From Terebella lapidaria (Eukaryota; Annelida; Polychaeta; Terebellida; Terebellidae): a stretch of DNA of 64,000 bases. Of this stretch, positions 46,699 through 57,754 are shown in pieces. Location: assembly GCA_949152475.1 (NCBI GenBank), contig OX424559.1:36253119-36317118 (forward strand). Reading direction: 5' to 3'. Both the position numbers and the translations under genes were made by a program. Position 1 is the stretch's first letter; every line of letters starts with the position of its first letter. The notes beneath the pieces are model-generated. The model saw only the letters and a program-made list of their open reading frames with translations, was not told where the DNA came from and did not search any database.

Positions 46699-47360
46699 CT
46701 TTCAATAAAACCAATATGCGCAACATTTCCTGTGTGGTATTTACAACGATAATCTTTCCTTAATATCTATTGGAAATCAGAGCCCGAGGACCACTCAGGT
46801 GGAGGTGGAATGCAACGTCCTTTCCTTGCACCTTTACGTTTCTTGTAACCGTATCTCCAGGCAGAGCCCTATGAAGTTGCACTCCAAAAATCCTGACGCA
46901 GTGCCACTTGTAATCTCGACAAATATACACATACAAACCAATCAATATGCAATTGGATAGCAATGAAGCATTTCTCGTGTGATGTGTGCCTTTTTTGTAG
47001 CATTTATGTGCCCTGCTTTTGATTGGCTAATCCAATCAAGTTGTCAGACCAATACAACAGACACAGCGGTCGTTGCTGAAAGATCTCATTTCCCACGATT
47101 TAGTTCCAGTATTTGTGTGTTTTGTTTGATTGTTAAAGTCTGTAATGCCACATAGTGGAAGATATAAGACAACAAAATAAGATCTGAATTGTAGTAAAGT
47201 TGTCTCGACGTTTAGAGGATGTTTCAGGGGAAAATGTGACAGCGATAATGTCACTGCCACCCGTAATGGAAAAAAGGTATGGCGATTTCCATTACCAGTG
47301 CTCACGGAATTATTTACCTTTCTTGAGTGATAACCTGTCCTCCATAACCGTTGAGCTGGT
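46699..47360. other. No gene recognised
   Basis: Non-coding; no shared repeats seen. Confidence 0.4.
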
Positions 47361-47730
47361 CAAGTTATGAATTTTTCCATATTTTTCTGATCGAACGAAG
47401 AAAACATAACAGTTATATATCTGCACTTATATGCTCAAACAGACGCCCCTTTCTAATCGATTTCGTTGTGAATTTCTGGTGGAGATATTTTGAGTTTGTT
47501 TACATTGCCACCATTCTCGATGCCTTGTATTCCTTGATGCAATACGACTCCAGCTCATTCGTATATGTTCGAGCCAATCGAGCGTGAACTAGGGTATGTC
47601 AGAGGTAAGTCTGAGTGGCGCACAAAACAAAAGAAAAACGGCTGCTATTAATGTCATATGCTTGATTTATCCATCTGATCAAGTATAGTTTGTTGTATAA
47701 CCTATTTTTCTGAGACCACAGGTATATATG
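47361..47730 (+). repeat. Dispersed repeat family D, copy 2
   Basis: Same blocks in the same order as 11987-12359. Differences are scattered substitutions and 1-4 base indels. Confidence 0.8.
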
Positions 47731-47869
47731 TAATTGATTTAGAAAAAATAGTTTTCCTGCCAATATAACTTTAAGGGTGGGCACCAAATTCGGTTGACAG
47801 CGGGTTCCACAAGGAGGCGCTTGTGCAGCATGTGAGGGACCGTCCTCGTCACTGTCCCCACTGTCAGTC

Positions 47870-48440
47870 AGCTCATTCAACGTACTGTACGCCCCCCCCC
47901 CCCCCCCCTGGCACCCATCGTAATATATGGTAGAACAAACTTCCACGTCCCGTTCGATCAATGGAACCAGGGCGCGGCATCCCTTTCACAGACTGGAAAG
48001 TGCAACATTCACCCATTTCCCCTCTCCACCTAACCAAAAATCCATACCTTTCGGCCTCCACGATGATTGCACCTGTTATACCTATTTCGTCGACCAAATG
48101 GAGAGTCATCTTTCTCTATTATCGCTGATAATTTGGGATCTTGTGACAAGCCTTCATGCACATACATTTTAAATAAATCACGAACAAAGTTCGTCCAATC
48201 GACACTTGTCTTCTTGTAATCCATGCCGCTGCGGATGGCCATTCTGCTTCGCGAATGACACGAGAATAAGGAAGATGTCTGGGGTGGCAAAATGTGAATT
48301 ATCGAAAAATGAGTTGTACCTTATGGAGTATTCGTGCTTGCGATTGGAGCACCGAAAGGACACCACGTCTTGGTTCTTCATGCGCTTACCGATTCCAGTG
48401 AACTCCTCGCATTTCTCACACTATACACTGTAAATAAGGA
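47870..48440 (-). pseudogene. Merlin (ISXO2/IS1016-like) transposase, broken
   Basis: Minus-strand blocks in order: CEKCEEFTGIG, then NQDVVSFRCSNRKHEYSIRY with NSFFDNSHF (zinc-ribbon-like N-terminus), KTSVDWTNFVRDLF, then EKDDSPFGRRNRYNR where Merlin has the EIDES-G-RKYxRG catalytic block, GRKVWIFG, and PLIERDVEV-STIYYDG (second Asp, as in SDGW). Blocks fall in different frames, a stop interrupts the N-terminus, the E of EIDE is altered, and a poly-G tract (47893-47909) splits the YYDG..AYSTLNEL region. The C-terminal catalytic block is not found. Merlin is a plain cut-and-paste DNA transposon making 8-bp duplications, in agreement with the MITEs nearby. Confidence 0.8.
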
Positions 48441-48653
48441 ATCCCTTGTCTCGGAGCCAATCCTGCTACACATGAGGTTCTTGGGAGAAGAGGAAGTAAA
48501 GGTTACACGGATTCTCACAGTCTTCCGAGTCAATGTCCTGCACGGAGGCATTTCTCTTAACGATGCGACTAGTCTCCTTGGGCGCCGCGGCCATGCTTTC
48601 GTCCAGGGAATGTTGCGCAATCATATTATTGCCCACTCAGGGGGCTTCGGTTT

Positions 48654-48777
48654 GGCCCAAGTATCATACACTGCGCCTTTTTCTATATTCAATACAGATT
48701 AAAAGCTGACAGACGGATTAAATGGCATTCATTTAGTGGAAGAGGAGTATTAGGGAGCAGTGTATGATACTTGGGCC
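48654..48777. mobile_element. GGCCCAAGTATCATACACTG MITE, copy 2
   Basis: 124 bp, TIRs as in 20620-20744. It begins ~210 bp upstream of the recognisable Merlin reading frame. No exact 8-bp duplication is visible. Confidence 0.8.
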
Positions 48778-48905
48778 CTTGGGGTCATACACATATTGCA
48801 GCGTCGCACACCAGTATTACATGATACATTGAGTATTTTGTCAATTCTAAAAGTGATTATTGCTTCAAGCAACACAACTCATCATCTACCAGTAATGGAG
48901 TAATG

Positions 48906-49024
48906 GAGCCCAAGTATCGTACACTGCTCCCTAATACTACTCGTCCACTGAAAACATACCATTTAATCCGTCTCGCACCTTTTTATTGAATATAGGGGAA
49001 AGCGCAGAATATGATACTTGGGCC
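48906..49024. mobile_element. GGCCCAAGTATCATACACTG MITE, copy 3
   Basis: Diverged copy (GAGCCCAAGTATCGTACACT at left; ATATGATACTTGGGCC at right), only 128 bp from copy 2. Confidence 0.75.
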
Positions 49025-50339
49025 ATTCTGTTATAGCTTTATTTTGTCTGTAGAATGAAAAATCGTAACAAATTTGGGTCTGGAAATGTGTATTACGTGC
49101 CTAAATTGAGTTTCCAAATCAAGATTCAAATTCGTGCCAGTCAATCTCGCATATTTTTTTTTTGCTCAAAGCGGCCCCGCTTTGTGGGTGAGTTCTATAC
49201 ACAGTCTGAAGACGGCATTAGTATTTGTCTAGATATTGACGCAACCGGCAATGTAGAAGGGCCGATCATTCTCTATCCAGTGTTTCCATGCACGATTAAA
49301 GACAATTTTCTGAGTAGATGTTGTCGAACTGTGCATATTTCCTATATATTCCCGACTATCTCGAGATGTACCTTCAAGTTTGCGTGACAAACGAGAATGC
49401 TAAACTTGGCTTATTTCAAAATTGGTTCCAACTTTTGATTGAAACATATCACTTCCATGTGGCTTATTTCGTAGTAAACTCGCATGACCATCGCCCGCCA
49501 AATTGCAATGGTCCTCAATACAACTCATGTACTGAAAGTACTGTATTTAACCCATGTCGCACATCATTAAATGTTACATGTACATGCATAGCCCATTTGA
49601 ATCTATGTGCTATATTCCCTCCAGCATGTTCTACAAGGTGCATGATTACGACACGTACATGTTTGTAAAATAACCGATTACCCATGTAGCGTACATGTCA
49701 TTGTATATGTTGTGTCATATATATGTGTCATATATATGTGTATATATTTGTGTCACTGATAAACTCATCATTGTCACCTATTATCACAGAGAAACAGGAT
49801 TGCCCACTAAATGGTACATGTGCTCCACACATGTACATGTATGCATGCATGCTATACATGTATGTGTTCCTGTATATAGCAGCACAATGCAACCAATGTT
49901 GCCGTTAATTCCGCGTGTGTATATATTATTCATCATATGCTCCCCGGCAAGTTTTTCCCTGTAGTATGAATTAGACTTTTCTCCACAAAAACCCCATTTT
50001 TCACTCTAACCCGATCATATCCGTCACCCTCTTTAGCTTCTAAACTACTGGTGTCTCCTATATATTACATGTACTCGTGATATAGTCCCCAGGGACTGTA
50101 CAGCCCTATATCATGTATACTGCATTCACTGCACACGGGGATTGTTCCACGAGTAATATATACACATACAGAATGAAATGAAAGGAATAATATTTATGTA
50201 GTCTGTGTTTCTTGGCCTACATCCATGTTGCGGAAGTACATCATCATTTCGGAAGGCGATGGTGAGGCATCCCCGGTGTTTACTAGCTATATCATGATTT
50301 GGCCACTAACATTGTGAGGCGTATGCACTCATCAATTTT
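49025..50339. other. No gene; short dispersed repeat and a weak hairpin
   Basis: ORFs at 49055-49387 and 49318-49668 have no family motif. 49745-49835 matches 43820-43905. Around 50068-50163 TATATTACATGTACTCGTGA pairs loosely with CCACGAGTAATATA. Confidence 0.4.
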
Positions 50340-50647
50340 CACTGTGGCGAGACTGGAATCCCTATCGCTCGTTAGGGAATCTGACAATGGCGGACATCAC
50401 TCGCAGTTCGTTTGAATTTTTCATTTTCGATAGTTACGATTGTGATCGATACCTGCTGATTCGTATGTGCATGAGGCAACCTTTCGTCGCAAAAACAAGG
50501 CGATTTATGCTGGTTTGAGCGGGAGGAACTCGTCTGCAATAAAAAAAGATTCCCTGACGATTGTTTGTGTAGAAGCAAACAGTCGAACTGACCGTATCTA
50601 CTGTCCGCCACTGCGGGATCGTTAGGGAATCCGGTCTCGCCACAGTG
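50340..50647. mobile_element. CACTGTGGCGAGACTGG MITE, copy 2, complete
   Basis: 308 bp. Left CACTGTGGCGAGACTGG is mirrored by CCGGTCTCGCCACAGTG at right. Inside each end ATCCCTA / TTAGGGAAT words are also inverted. No clear target duplication; superfamily unknown. Confidence 0.8.
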
Positions 50648-51314
50648 AATACCGCGCGTTTTTCTTATGCGTCAGTAGGCTCACAATGCTCGCATAAGAT
50701 GAACAGAAGGTCAGCGGACCATTGTCTCCGCGTTTGGAAGACATCGAATTTGAGTCACCTGTTGGATCTCCTGGACAATTATGCTATGACTTTGACATCT
50801 CAACAAAAACTTTATCAGTATCATTGTACATTACCACACCAACGTTTCGACTATACAAGTAACACTCATTAACGGTGATAACATTAGTAACAGTATGTTG
50901 TATGTCGAAGCTCTCACTACCGTTTTTCATTTTCAGGGACTTTAAGATATATCTACATTCATACCGGGCGGAGTTCTCAACCAAGCCATGCTGCTTCGCG
51001 TCAAGTTCGTGGTGCCGACTTGTGTCTGTCTGATCTTGATATCTTTGGTCGTCTTCCGACGGGTACGGTTCAAACAGCGACAATCATAGTTATTAAAAAT
51101 TGCGAATCTCAAGTAACAATCAGTCACATCAGAGAAAATGCACGTAACAGTAGGAGTTTATAAATTTTCAATGTGATAGCAATGAAACAATCCATTATAA
51201 TATCAATATTATTACCACGATCAATACAAAACAAGATAGTTGTTAATTTCCTTTTCGCAGCATCCGACTTCGTGACAACAGATATTCTAACTAACCTTAC
51301 CTTTCCCGTCACAG
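50648..51314. other. No gene recognised; presumptive intron
   Basis: Non-coding. The stretch just before 51315 has a pyrimidine-rich acceptor tract (CTTACCTTTCCCGTCACAG). Confidence 0.4.
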
Positions 51315-51497
51315 GATGTACAGCTGGGCGTATCACAGGTTCAGATCGGAGATGGTGCTGCCGAAGGCACTGAGCCGGTTACCAAGGTGAAGCTGTCCCC
51401 CATGCCGTATAAGGTGATCCGCCCCGCCCCGGCTGTGTCTGAGCCCCCACCGGAGGGCATCCACCTCGTCACCCGGGATATGTTCACGTTACCCGGG
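51315..51497 (+). CDS. Internal coding exon of an unidentified host gene (61 codons)
   Basis: Bounded by a strong acceptor (TTTCCCGTCACAG) and donor (GGG/GTATGT). It is exactly 183 nt and phase 0 at both ends. It reads DVQLGVSQVQIGDGAAEGTE, PVTKVKLSPMPYKVIRPAPA, VSEPPPEGIHLVTRDMFTLP, G. Codon third positions are strongly G/C, unlike the A+T-rich surroundings, which argues for selection. I do not recognise a domain; the proline-rich linker followed by a structured-looking stretch suggests a cytoplasmic or scaffold protein. No other exon of the gene could be found, so the gene's introns are probably large. Confidence 0.6.
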
Positions 51498-51666
51498 GTA
51501 TGTTATGTGTTGGTACTGAATAGTATTCCTACACCAGTTGTATACGCAAAGTCCGACAAACTTGAGTGCCAATTTATGCGTATTCACAGTTATGCAAATG
51601 GCCGATTTTTAATAATGTGTTTTTTTTTTTCATTCGTCGCCCGTCCATTGTTTCCCGTGAATTTTT

Positions 51667-53520
51667 AGCTTACCGGCCCTTTGGGCCGATAAGCTATTGT
51701 CATGGTATTTCGTCCATTCGTCGTCCGTCGTTCGTCGTCCGTCCGGGTCTGTAACTTTTTTTTGACATGATGAATTTCCCCATAAATTTGTCAGAACATA
51801 CCTTGGGCCATTTTTTTGATTGAATCGTTTTTGACATTAGAGCGTTGGGGGCGAAGCACCCAACCTTCTACATGTCTATGTGCTGACTTTTTCATGGAGG
51901 TTTCATGCCAAACAATCGACGCCCGTTTTGGCAGGTAAACGATTAGACACCTACTCCAAATGAAAATTTTCTTCGTCTTTGACATAAAATCTGTCGAATT
52001 GATGGCAAACTCTGTCTGTCGAATTTCCACAGAGGTATAATGCATAAATCGATGTGTTAGGACTGAGAAAATAACGTAATATCCTCAAATTATCCAAAAA
52101 CGTCCAAAATGGCGGAGCCGATGGAAATTGACGTTCCCAGAATGCAAAGCAAATTTTACCACAATGACGCGTATTATGGAACACACAATTTTCTGTGCAG
52201 CAATACGTGCATGCATACATCATCTTGCGTGTAACATTCTCTGGCGTTATGATGAAGTAATTTGACGTATTGTATCACATGACAATTAAGGTGTTCCATG
52301 CGGGGATGCGAATTTTTATTTTAAACTGGCCTTTCAATTCGCCTAGTAGGCATATGTATCATGATATCAGATGCAGATATTTCTCATGATTTTCAATATT
52401 TTTTTTTATTTTTTTTAAAAATGGAATACCATTTTAGTAGGCGTAGATCTGTCTGTTACATTGAGTTCAAAATAAATGTTTACTTATTAGGAATATGAAT
52501 GAAGTAGGCCTATGTTTTTCATCATAATATACTGTCGTGGTGCTGATGATGTGCTCGAGCTCTAATGTCGTCCCCCGCAGCTAGCTGCATTTTCTTGTTG
52601 CCTATTTGGCAGCCATTTTTGACGAAAAATTGCCAATTTTGGACTTTGGAGGCCATTTTCTCAAAAACTGTCTGATCAGTTTTGAGATTTTTGTTTCAAA
52701 ACATTCCTCTCATGTACCTTTATGACGTGTATAAGTTTCATTGCCCTTGAATCGCCGGTCTGCGTGTGGCGGCCATTTTGATTTTTTGACGGGTCGGCGA
52801 AAAAAAATTTTTTTTGTCCCAAATCAAGTCACTATTCGTTTTGAGCCATTTCCAGCAAAAAAAAAATTTTTTTTTGGCCATTGAAAAATTATTGGACTTT
52901 TCACCCAATTTTCCTTCATAATGGGAGCTGTGCAGAGTAAACTCATAGAACACTTGAAGATAGAGCCTAAGTATTGGCACATTCAAATGGGAAATCATAT
53001 ATTGCGGTTTGAGTGATGACCTTGAATTTGACCTTCAATGACCTTGGAAGGTCAAAACGACCTTTTTTGTCGACTTTGATAGCCATTTTCTCAAAAACTG
53101 TCTGATCAGTTTTGAGATTTTTGTTTTAAAACATTCCCCTCATATACCTCTATGATGTGTATAAGTTTCGTTACCTTGAATCGCTGATCTGCGTGTGGCG
53201 GCCATTTTGATTTTTTGACGGGTCGGCAAAAAATTTTTTTTTGTCCAAAATCAAGTCACTATTCGAGCCATTTTGAGCCATTTCCAGCAACAACAAAAAA
53301 ATTCTTGGCCATTGAAAATTTTTTGGGACTTTGTGTGCCTTTGTGATGTGTGAGTTGATTTTTGTATTATAGTCCATACAGAAAATGTGTTACCAGCAAC
53401 ATTTACGAACTTGCTTTGACAATAGAGTTTAAAGATCAGTATAACAATTTATATGTTGGAAAATCAATACTCTGCATTTCTTATGATTGCCGGTAAGCTA
53501 CAGCACCCTTGGTGCTATGT
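51667..53520 (+). mobile_element. Helentron-like family C element
   Basis: The 5' end AGCTTACCGGCC then GGCCGATAAGCT is mirrored by GCCGGTAAGCT (53489-53499) followed by the hairpin AGCACCCTTGGTGCT (53502-53516). Layout is as in family A, with related words (TTACCGG, GTCGTCCGTC, CAAAATGGCGGCC) but a distinct sequence. Two ~430-bp repeats of a block containing AAATCAAGTCACTATTCG and GAGCCATTTCCAGCAA form the core. Family X is inserted at 51828-52599. Confidence 0.7.
51828..52599 (-). mobile_element. Dispersed element family X, copy 2 (inside family C)
   Basis: Reverse-strand partner of 9467-10046; retains TTGGGTGCTTCGCCCCCAA and GACATTAGAGC ends. Longer than copy 1 by ~190 bp, mainly internal. 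Confidence 0.75.
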
Positions 53521-53749
53521 TCCAGAATATATTTGAAACAAATCTGAAAACTTGATTGAATCGCTTTTTGGCATTTGGTGGCCATTATTTTAGCACCGAA
53601 AATGGCCAATTTGACAGGGGAACAAAATTAAGAAAATGAAAAAAAAAATGATCGTGATTCGTCGTTTTATTTCTCCACATACTTGACGTTTTATGTCTTT
53701 GTAATATGCCCCCCCCCCCCCTCCCCCTAACACTCGAAAGGTTCTGTAT
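53521..53749. other. Spacer with poly-C tract
   Basis: Contains a C run near 53708-53721. No gene. Confidence 0.5.
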
Positions 53750-53900
53750 GTACCGATAAGCTATAATTATCATGATTTTCCACCCGTCCGTCGTATAGCC
53801 ATCTATTTCTGTACTGTTTTCTTTTTGGTACAGTGAATTTCCCTATAAATTTGCCAGAATATGCTTCGGGCCAATATTGGAAAATATTTTCGGCCATATA
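53750..53900 (+). mobile_element. Family C head fragment
   Basis: TACCGATAAGCTATAATTAT.. CCGTCCGTCGTATAG.. GTGAATTTCCCTATAAATTT matches 51670-51800. No 3' end follows; it runs into family A copy 3. Confidence 0.55.
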
Positions 53901-54242
53901 AGCGATGACTGATATATATGCAATGACAATTTGAATATATACAATGACCCGATCATGGCGTTTTGTGACGTTTACGAAAATGGTGCAGAACGCATGTGAA
54001 AAAAAACGTAGGTTTGTATCATGAGCACATATGAAGACATATATGACGAGTCATTTGATGACCTGAAATATGACCTCAGATGTCCATGAGGGTAAGCCTT
54101 AAGGTCTTGTATGACTCGGTATGTGAACCTGGCCTCTGTAGCTGACACCTTTATGTATACAGACTACGAATATGTCATGATCTTAGAAAGTCATCTGTGG
54201 TGTAATTTTAGGTTTGTATAAAAATCAACCATAAAAAATCTT
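53901..54242. other. Unassigned
   Basis: Non-coding, with GACCTGAAATATGACCTCAG-type words like the family A core, so possibly a decayed array. Confidence 0.4.
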
Positions 54243-56340
54243 TGGTCTGATAACCTATTGCCGTGGCGTTGCGTGCGTCGTTCTCTGCTAGTCATTGTCC
54301 ACTGTTGTCGTCGTCCATCTACATTCTTATCTTCGAAGTTTACGATTGAATCCTTCTGAAATTTTGCACAAAAATGCCTAAAAACATTTCAAAAGGTAGG
54401 TGTTTTTATTTTTTTTTTTTTCGTATTTCTCCAAAATGGCGGCCATTTTTGACGAAAAACTATATTGGACTTTGACGGTCGTTTTCTCGAAATCTGTTCA
54501 GTATTTTTTCAGTATTGATGCAGAATATATGGACCCCTGTGATGTGTGAAAATAAGTTTATTTTCCCTTGAAACGTTCGAAGTGGGCCACTTCGCCCCAA
54601 ATTTGGCCCAAATGGTACTTTTCCATGTTAAAATCTACTCTTCTTATAATGAAACACATTATCGCTAATATCTCGCTTAATACTGTGATTAGAGATCATT
54701 AATCAGTTGTGGTCATACAGGAAATATAATTGCTGAATATTCTCATGAACTTGAGGTTGATCTTTGACTGCATATGCAAGGTCAGAGCACAAAATTGCTC
54801 TATTTCACTTATAACCAACTTTACAGGTTATGAATCCATGGTGAACATATAGAAATGATATATGCTGATTATGTTTGTGACCTTGAATTTGACCTTTTGC
54901 CAAAATAACGGATGTTTCGCTTATTATCGACTTTTCAGCTTGAGAATCAATTGTGGACATGCAGGAAATGATATATGCTGGATACCTTTGTGACCTTGAG
55001 TTTGACCGTTGACCTCATTTCCAATTCAGAGAGCAAAATGGCTAATATCTCGCTTATTTTCATGGCCTTGATCTTGACCTTTGACCTTATTTCTAAGGTC
55101 ACAGCAAAAATGGCTATATCTAGCTTAATATCAACTTTACAGCTTAAGAATCCAGTGAACATGATATATGCTGAAATGATATATGCTGAATATTTTTGTG
55201 ACCTTGAATTTGACTTTGGATCTCGTTTTCAAGGTCAGAGAACCAAATGGCTAATATCTCGCTTATAGTTGACTTTACAGCTTAGGAAGCAATTGTGAAC
55301 ATGTAGGAAGGACATGCCAAATATTCTCCTGACCTTGAATTAGACTGTTGACATCATTTTCACGGTCATAGGACAAAATGGTTAATATCTCGTTTATTAT
55401 CAACTTTGCAACTTGAGAATCGATTGTGGCATACAGGAAATGATACATATACCGAATATCTGATGAACTTTAATTTGGCCATTGACTTCATTCTCAAGGT
55501 CCCAGGACCACGAGGACGAGATTGTTAATATTTCTCCTATCATTGAATTTACAGCTCAGGAATCAATTGTGGACATACAGGAAATGATATAATGACAAAA
55601 CTAGGTGAGTGTGTTTTCCAGCACACGGGAAAGATCGAGTTTGAACTGGCGGAAGAATACAAGAGAGCACGAGACCGCTTTCTGATGTTCTTCCGCCAGG
55701 TCAAACGAGATCTTTCCCGTGTGCTGGAAAACACACGAAATAGGTTTTGTTTTTATCATATGCTATGAATTTATGATTCTGAAATATTTGAAAACCCAAA
55801 CCATGTACATTAGAGTGAAATTGTACCAAAGATTGCAAGAATTTCTTACAATCCTTGATTGTACCAAGGACCCTTGTACTGAGCAGATCGAAGACCCGTA
55901 AACATGTGCGTTGCTAGGAAATAGTATAAACAATGCAGATCATCTGGTCGTCAAATACTTTGTATTATGACGTCACGGTGGTTTTACGTTTTCTGCATGG
56001 TTATATGTTGCTAAGGTTGAATCGCGTGATGTTTCATTGTCACGTCATAGAACACTCGTGATTTCATTGTTCTTTCAAATCATGTGAATATGTGAAATGT
56101 GAAGCAAAATGTGAAGAAAAAAATAGTGCAAACATGATGTTTCCGGCAAAGGTTATCACACTGTCGGAAATCACTGTGTGTTCCTACTGTTTGTAGTTTA
56201 AGATAAATTCATAGCATGTGATAAATGCTGAATATTCTCTTGATCATTGACCTTAGTTTCAAGGCCCCAGGACGAAATGGCCAATATCTAAAATGTAAAA
56301 CATATTGTCCGCTAACCTTTCTTAGCCTTATGGCTGATTT
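54243..56340 (+). mobile_element. Helentron-like family A element, copy 3, 5'-clipped
   Basis: Begins inside the 5' palindrome (GGTCTGATAACCTATTGCCG) and ends GTCCGCTAACCTTTC then TTAGCCTTATGGCTGA. About nine diverged core units. An insert of ~620 bp with a strong hairpin splits it between GGAAATGATAT (55590) and ATGCTGAATATT (56226). More diverged than copies 1 and 2. Confidence 0.7.
55609..55736. repeat. Snap-back hairpin H4, 48-bp arms, 45/48 paired
   Basis: GTGTGTTTTCCAGCACACGG at left pairs with CCGTGTGCTGGAAAACACAC at right; only three mismatches in 48 and a 31-nt loop. The high pairing suggests recent origin or selection on the stem. Confidence 0.9.
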
Positions 56341-56509
56341 TCATGACCTTGGAGTTAATTTCAGATGGACTTGGGTCGTAAATCTCGAGGGTGGGTCGGG
56401 CCTAGAATACATGATCTGGCCTCTTCAATTACACTCATGAATACAGCTTTGGGATATATTAGGCCTATAGGGAATCACGTATGGTGGATATTTTTGTAAA
56501 GTTATTGAC
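56341..56509. other. Junction with the GC-rich region
   Basis: Short non-coding spacer; G+C content rises sharply from about 56510. Confidence 0.5.
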
Positions 56510-57235
56510 TACCGTCCGCTCTTCGGGATCCTCGAGGATAGTCCTCTCTCATCCGAGTCCTTGCGGACGCGCATCCGCTATTCCGGATCCTCGCGGCAGG
56601 GCCGCTCACCGGAGGTCGCGGCGGACACGGTAACTACTTCATCATTAACGGTAACCAGGTAACAGCCCACCCGACACTCCCAGGCCTACGGACACCGTTC
56701 AGAAACTGGTTCATCACCACGGTGTTAACTGGCGGGGCCTGGCGAGCCGCGGTCTGCCTCGGGGACGGAACCCCGTACAGTCCGACATGCTGGCCAGAGC
56801 CTCTGTCACATGTCCCGGGAAGGGAGAGAGCTGGCGATCCACAGGGCCGAAGGCCCCCGAGTCAGCAACTCGTCTCTCCCAGCCCGGGCCTCCCCACGGA
56901 AATCGTCCCCAGGGCTCTAGGAGCCCACTACTCAGACCCAGGGAACACAAAGCTCATGGCGAGCCTCGTGTGCGTCCTAGTCTCGATCTTGGACAATCTC
57001 CTCGAACGAGTCGCTTCCAGTGTATATATAATACACCACAAACTGTAGGGCGCACGCGAGGTTAAATCGATCCATTGTTATAGTTTACTGGAGCGTAAAT
57101 TACAATACGTCGCCGTGGCAACGCACGCTCGAACGGAGCATGTCAAAACAAGGCCAAGTACAGAAAGGCCACATAAATGGCTTTTATGTTTACAATCACC
57201 TGCCGCGTGCTTAGGGCAAAATCGCCACATTACCC
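56510..57235 (-). repeat. LTR-like left terminal region of the Gypsy element
   Basis: On the minus strand it starts just after the purine run with TAATGTGGCGATTTTGCCC, matching TAATGTGATGATTTTGCCC in the 15.66-kb fossil. Further shared words (AAAGGCTCTGGC / GAGGCTCTGGCC) continue ~550 bp inside. Boundaries are approximate. Confidence 0.5.
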
Positions 57236-57754
57236 CCTTCTTACAATGTTGGTCCCCAACATGTTCCGCCCGCGCCCAAAATGCTCGAAACCCGACGAAG
57301 GCTTCGCATGGCGGGGGCCGGAAGAAGGCACGATGGCAACGCCCGGAAGTCACGGCGCAAACACTAGGACTTTAAGAGTCCCTTTTGGAAGAATGGGGAA
57401 CTACCCCCGGACTTATGGAGTAAACTATAACGCGCTTTGCAATTTTGAATAAATCCTCATAAACAAGCTAAAATTTTGACCGAGGTGGTCCAAAACCGTG
57501 TGATGACCTTGAAAGGTCATCCATTATAAAAGGACGGTGTGTCGAGTCTTTGGAATATCTTTAAGGTTAGACTTTAAATTTAGAAATTTTGTAAAACGAC
57601 ACACCGAGTGATCAAAAGTGATAGTACCTCTAAAATGTTGCCGACCGCCCTGCCGGCCGGCTCCTCAGATCCGCAGAACGGGTCTGAGGCAGGGCGGAGC
57701 CGCGGGAGCGACTCCGGCACGCCGCCGCACACGTGCAGCGACGAGGCTAGCACC

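Noticed and set aside
49700-49960. ORFs rich in Cys and His (CSTHVHVCMHAIHVCV)
   Set aside because: Produced by ACATGT/ATGCAT-rich low-complexity DNA, with no conserved finger spacing.
57528-57540. TATAAAAGG as a plus-strand promoter
   Set aside because: It lies in the 3' UTR of a minus-strand element; the matching region in the 15-kb fossil does not keep it.
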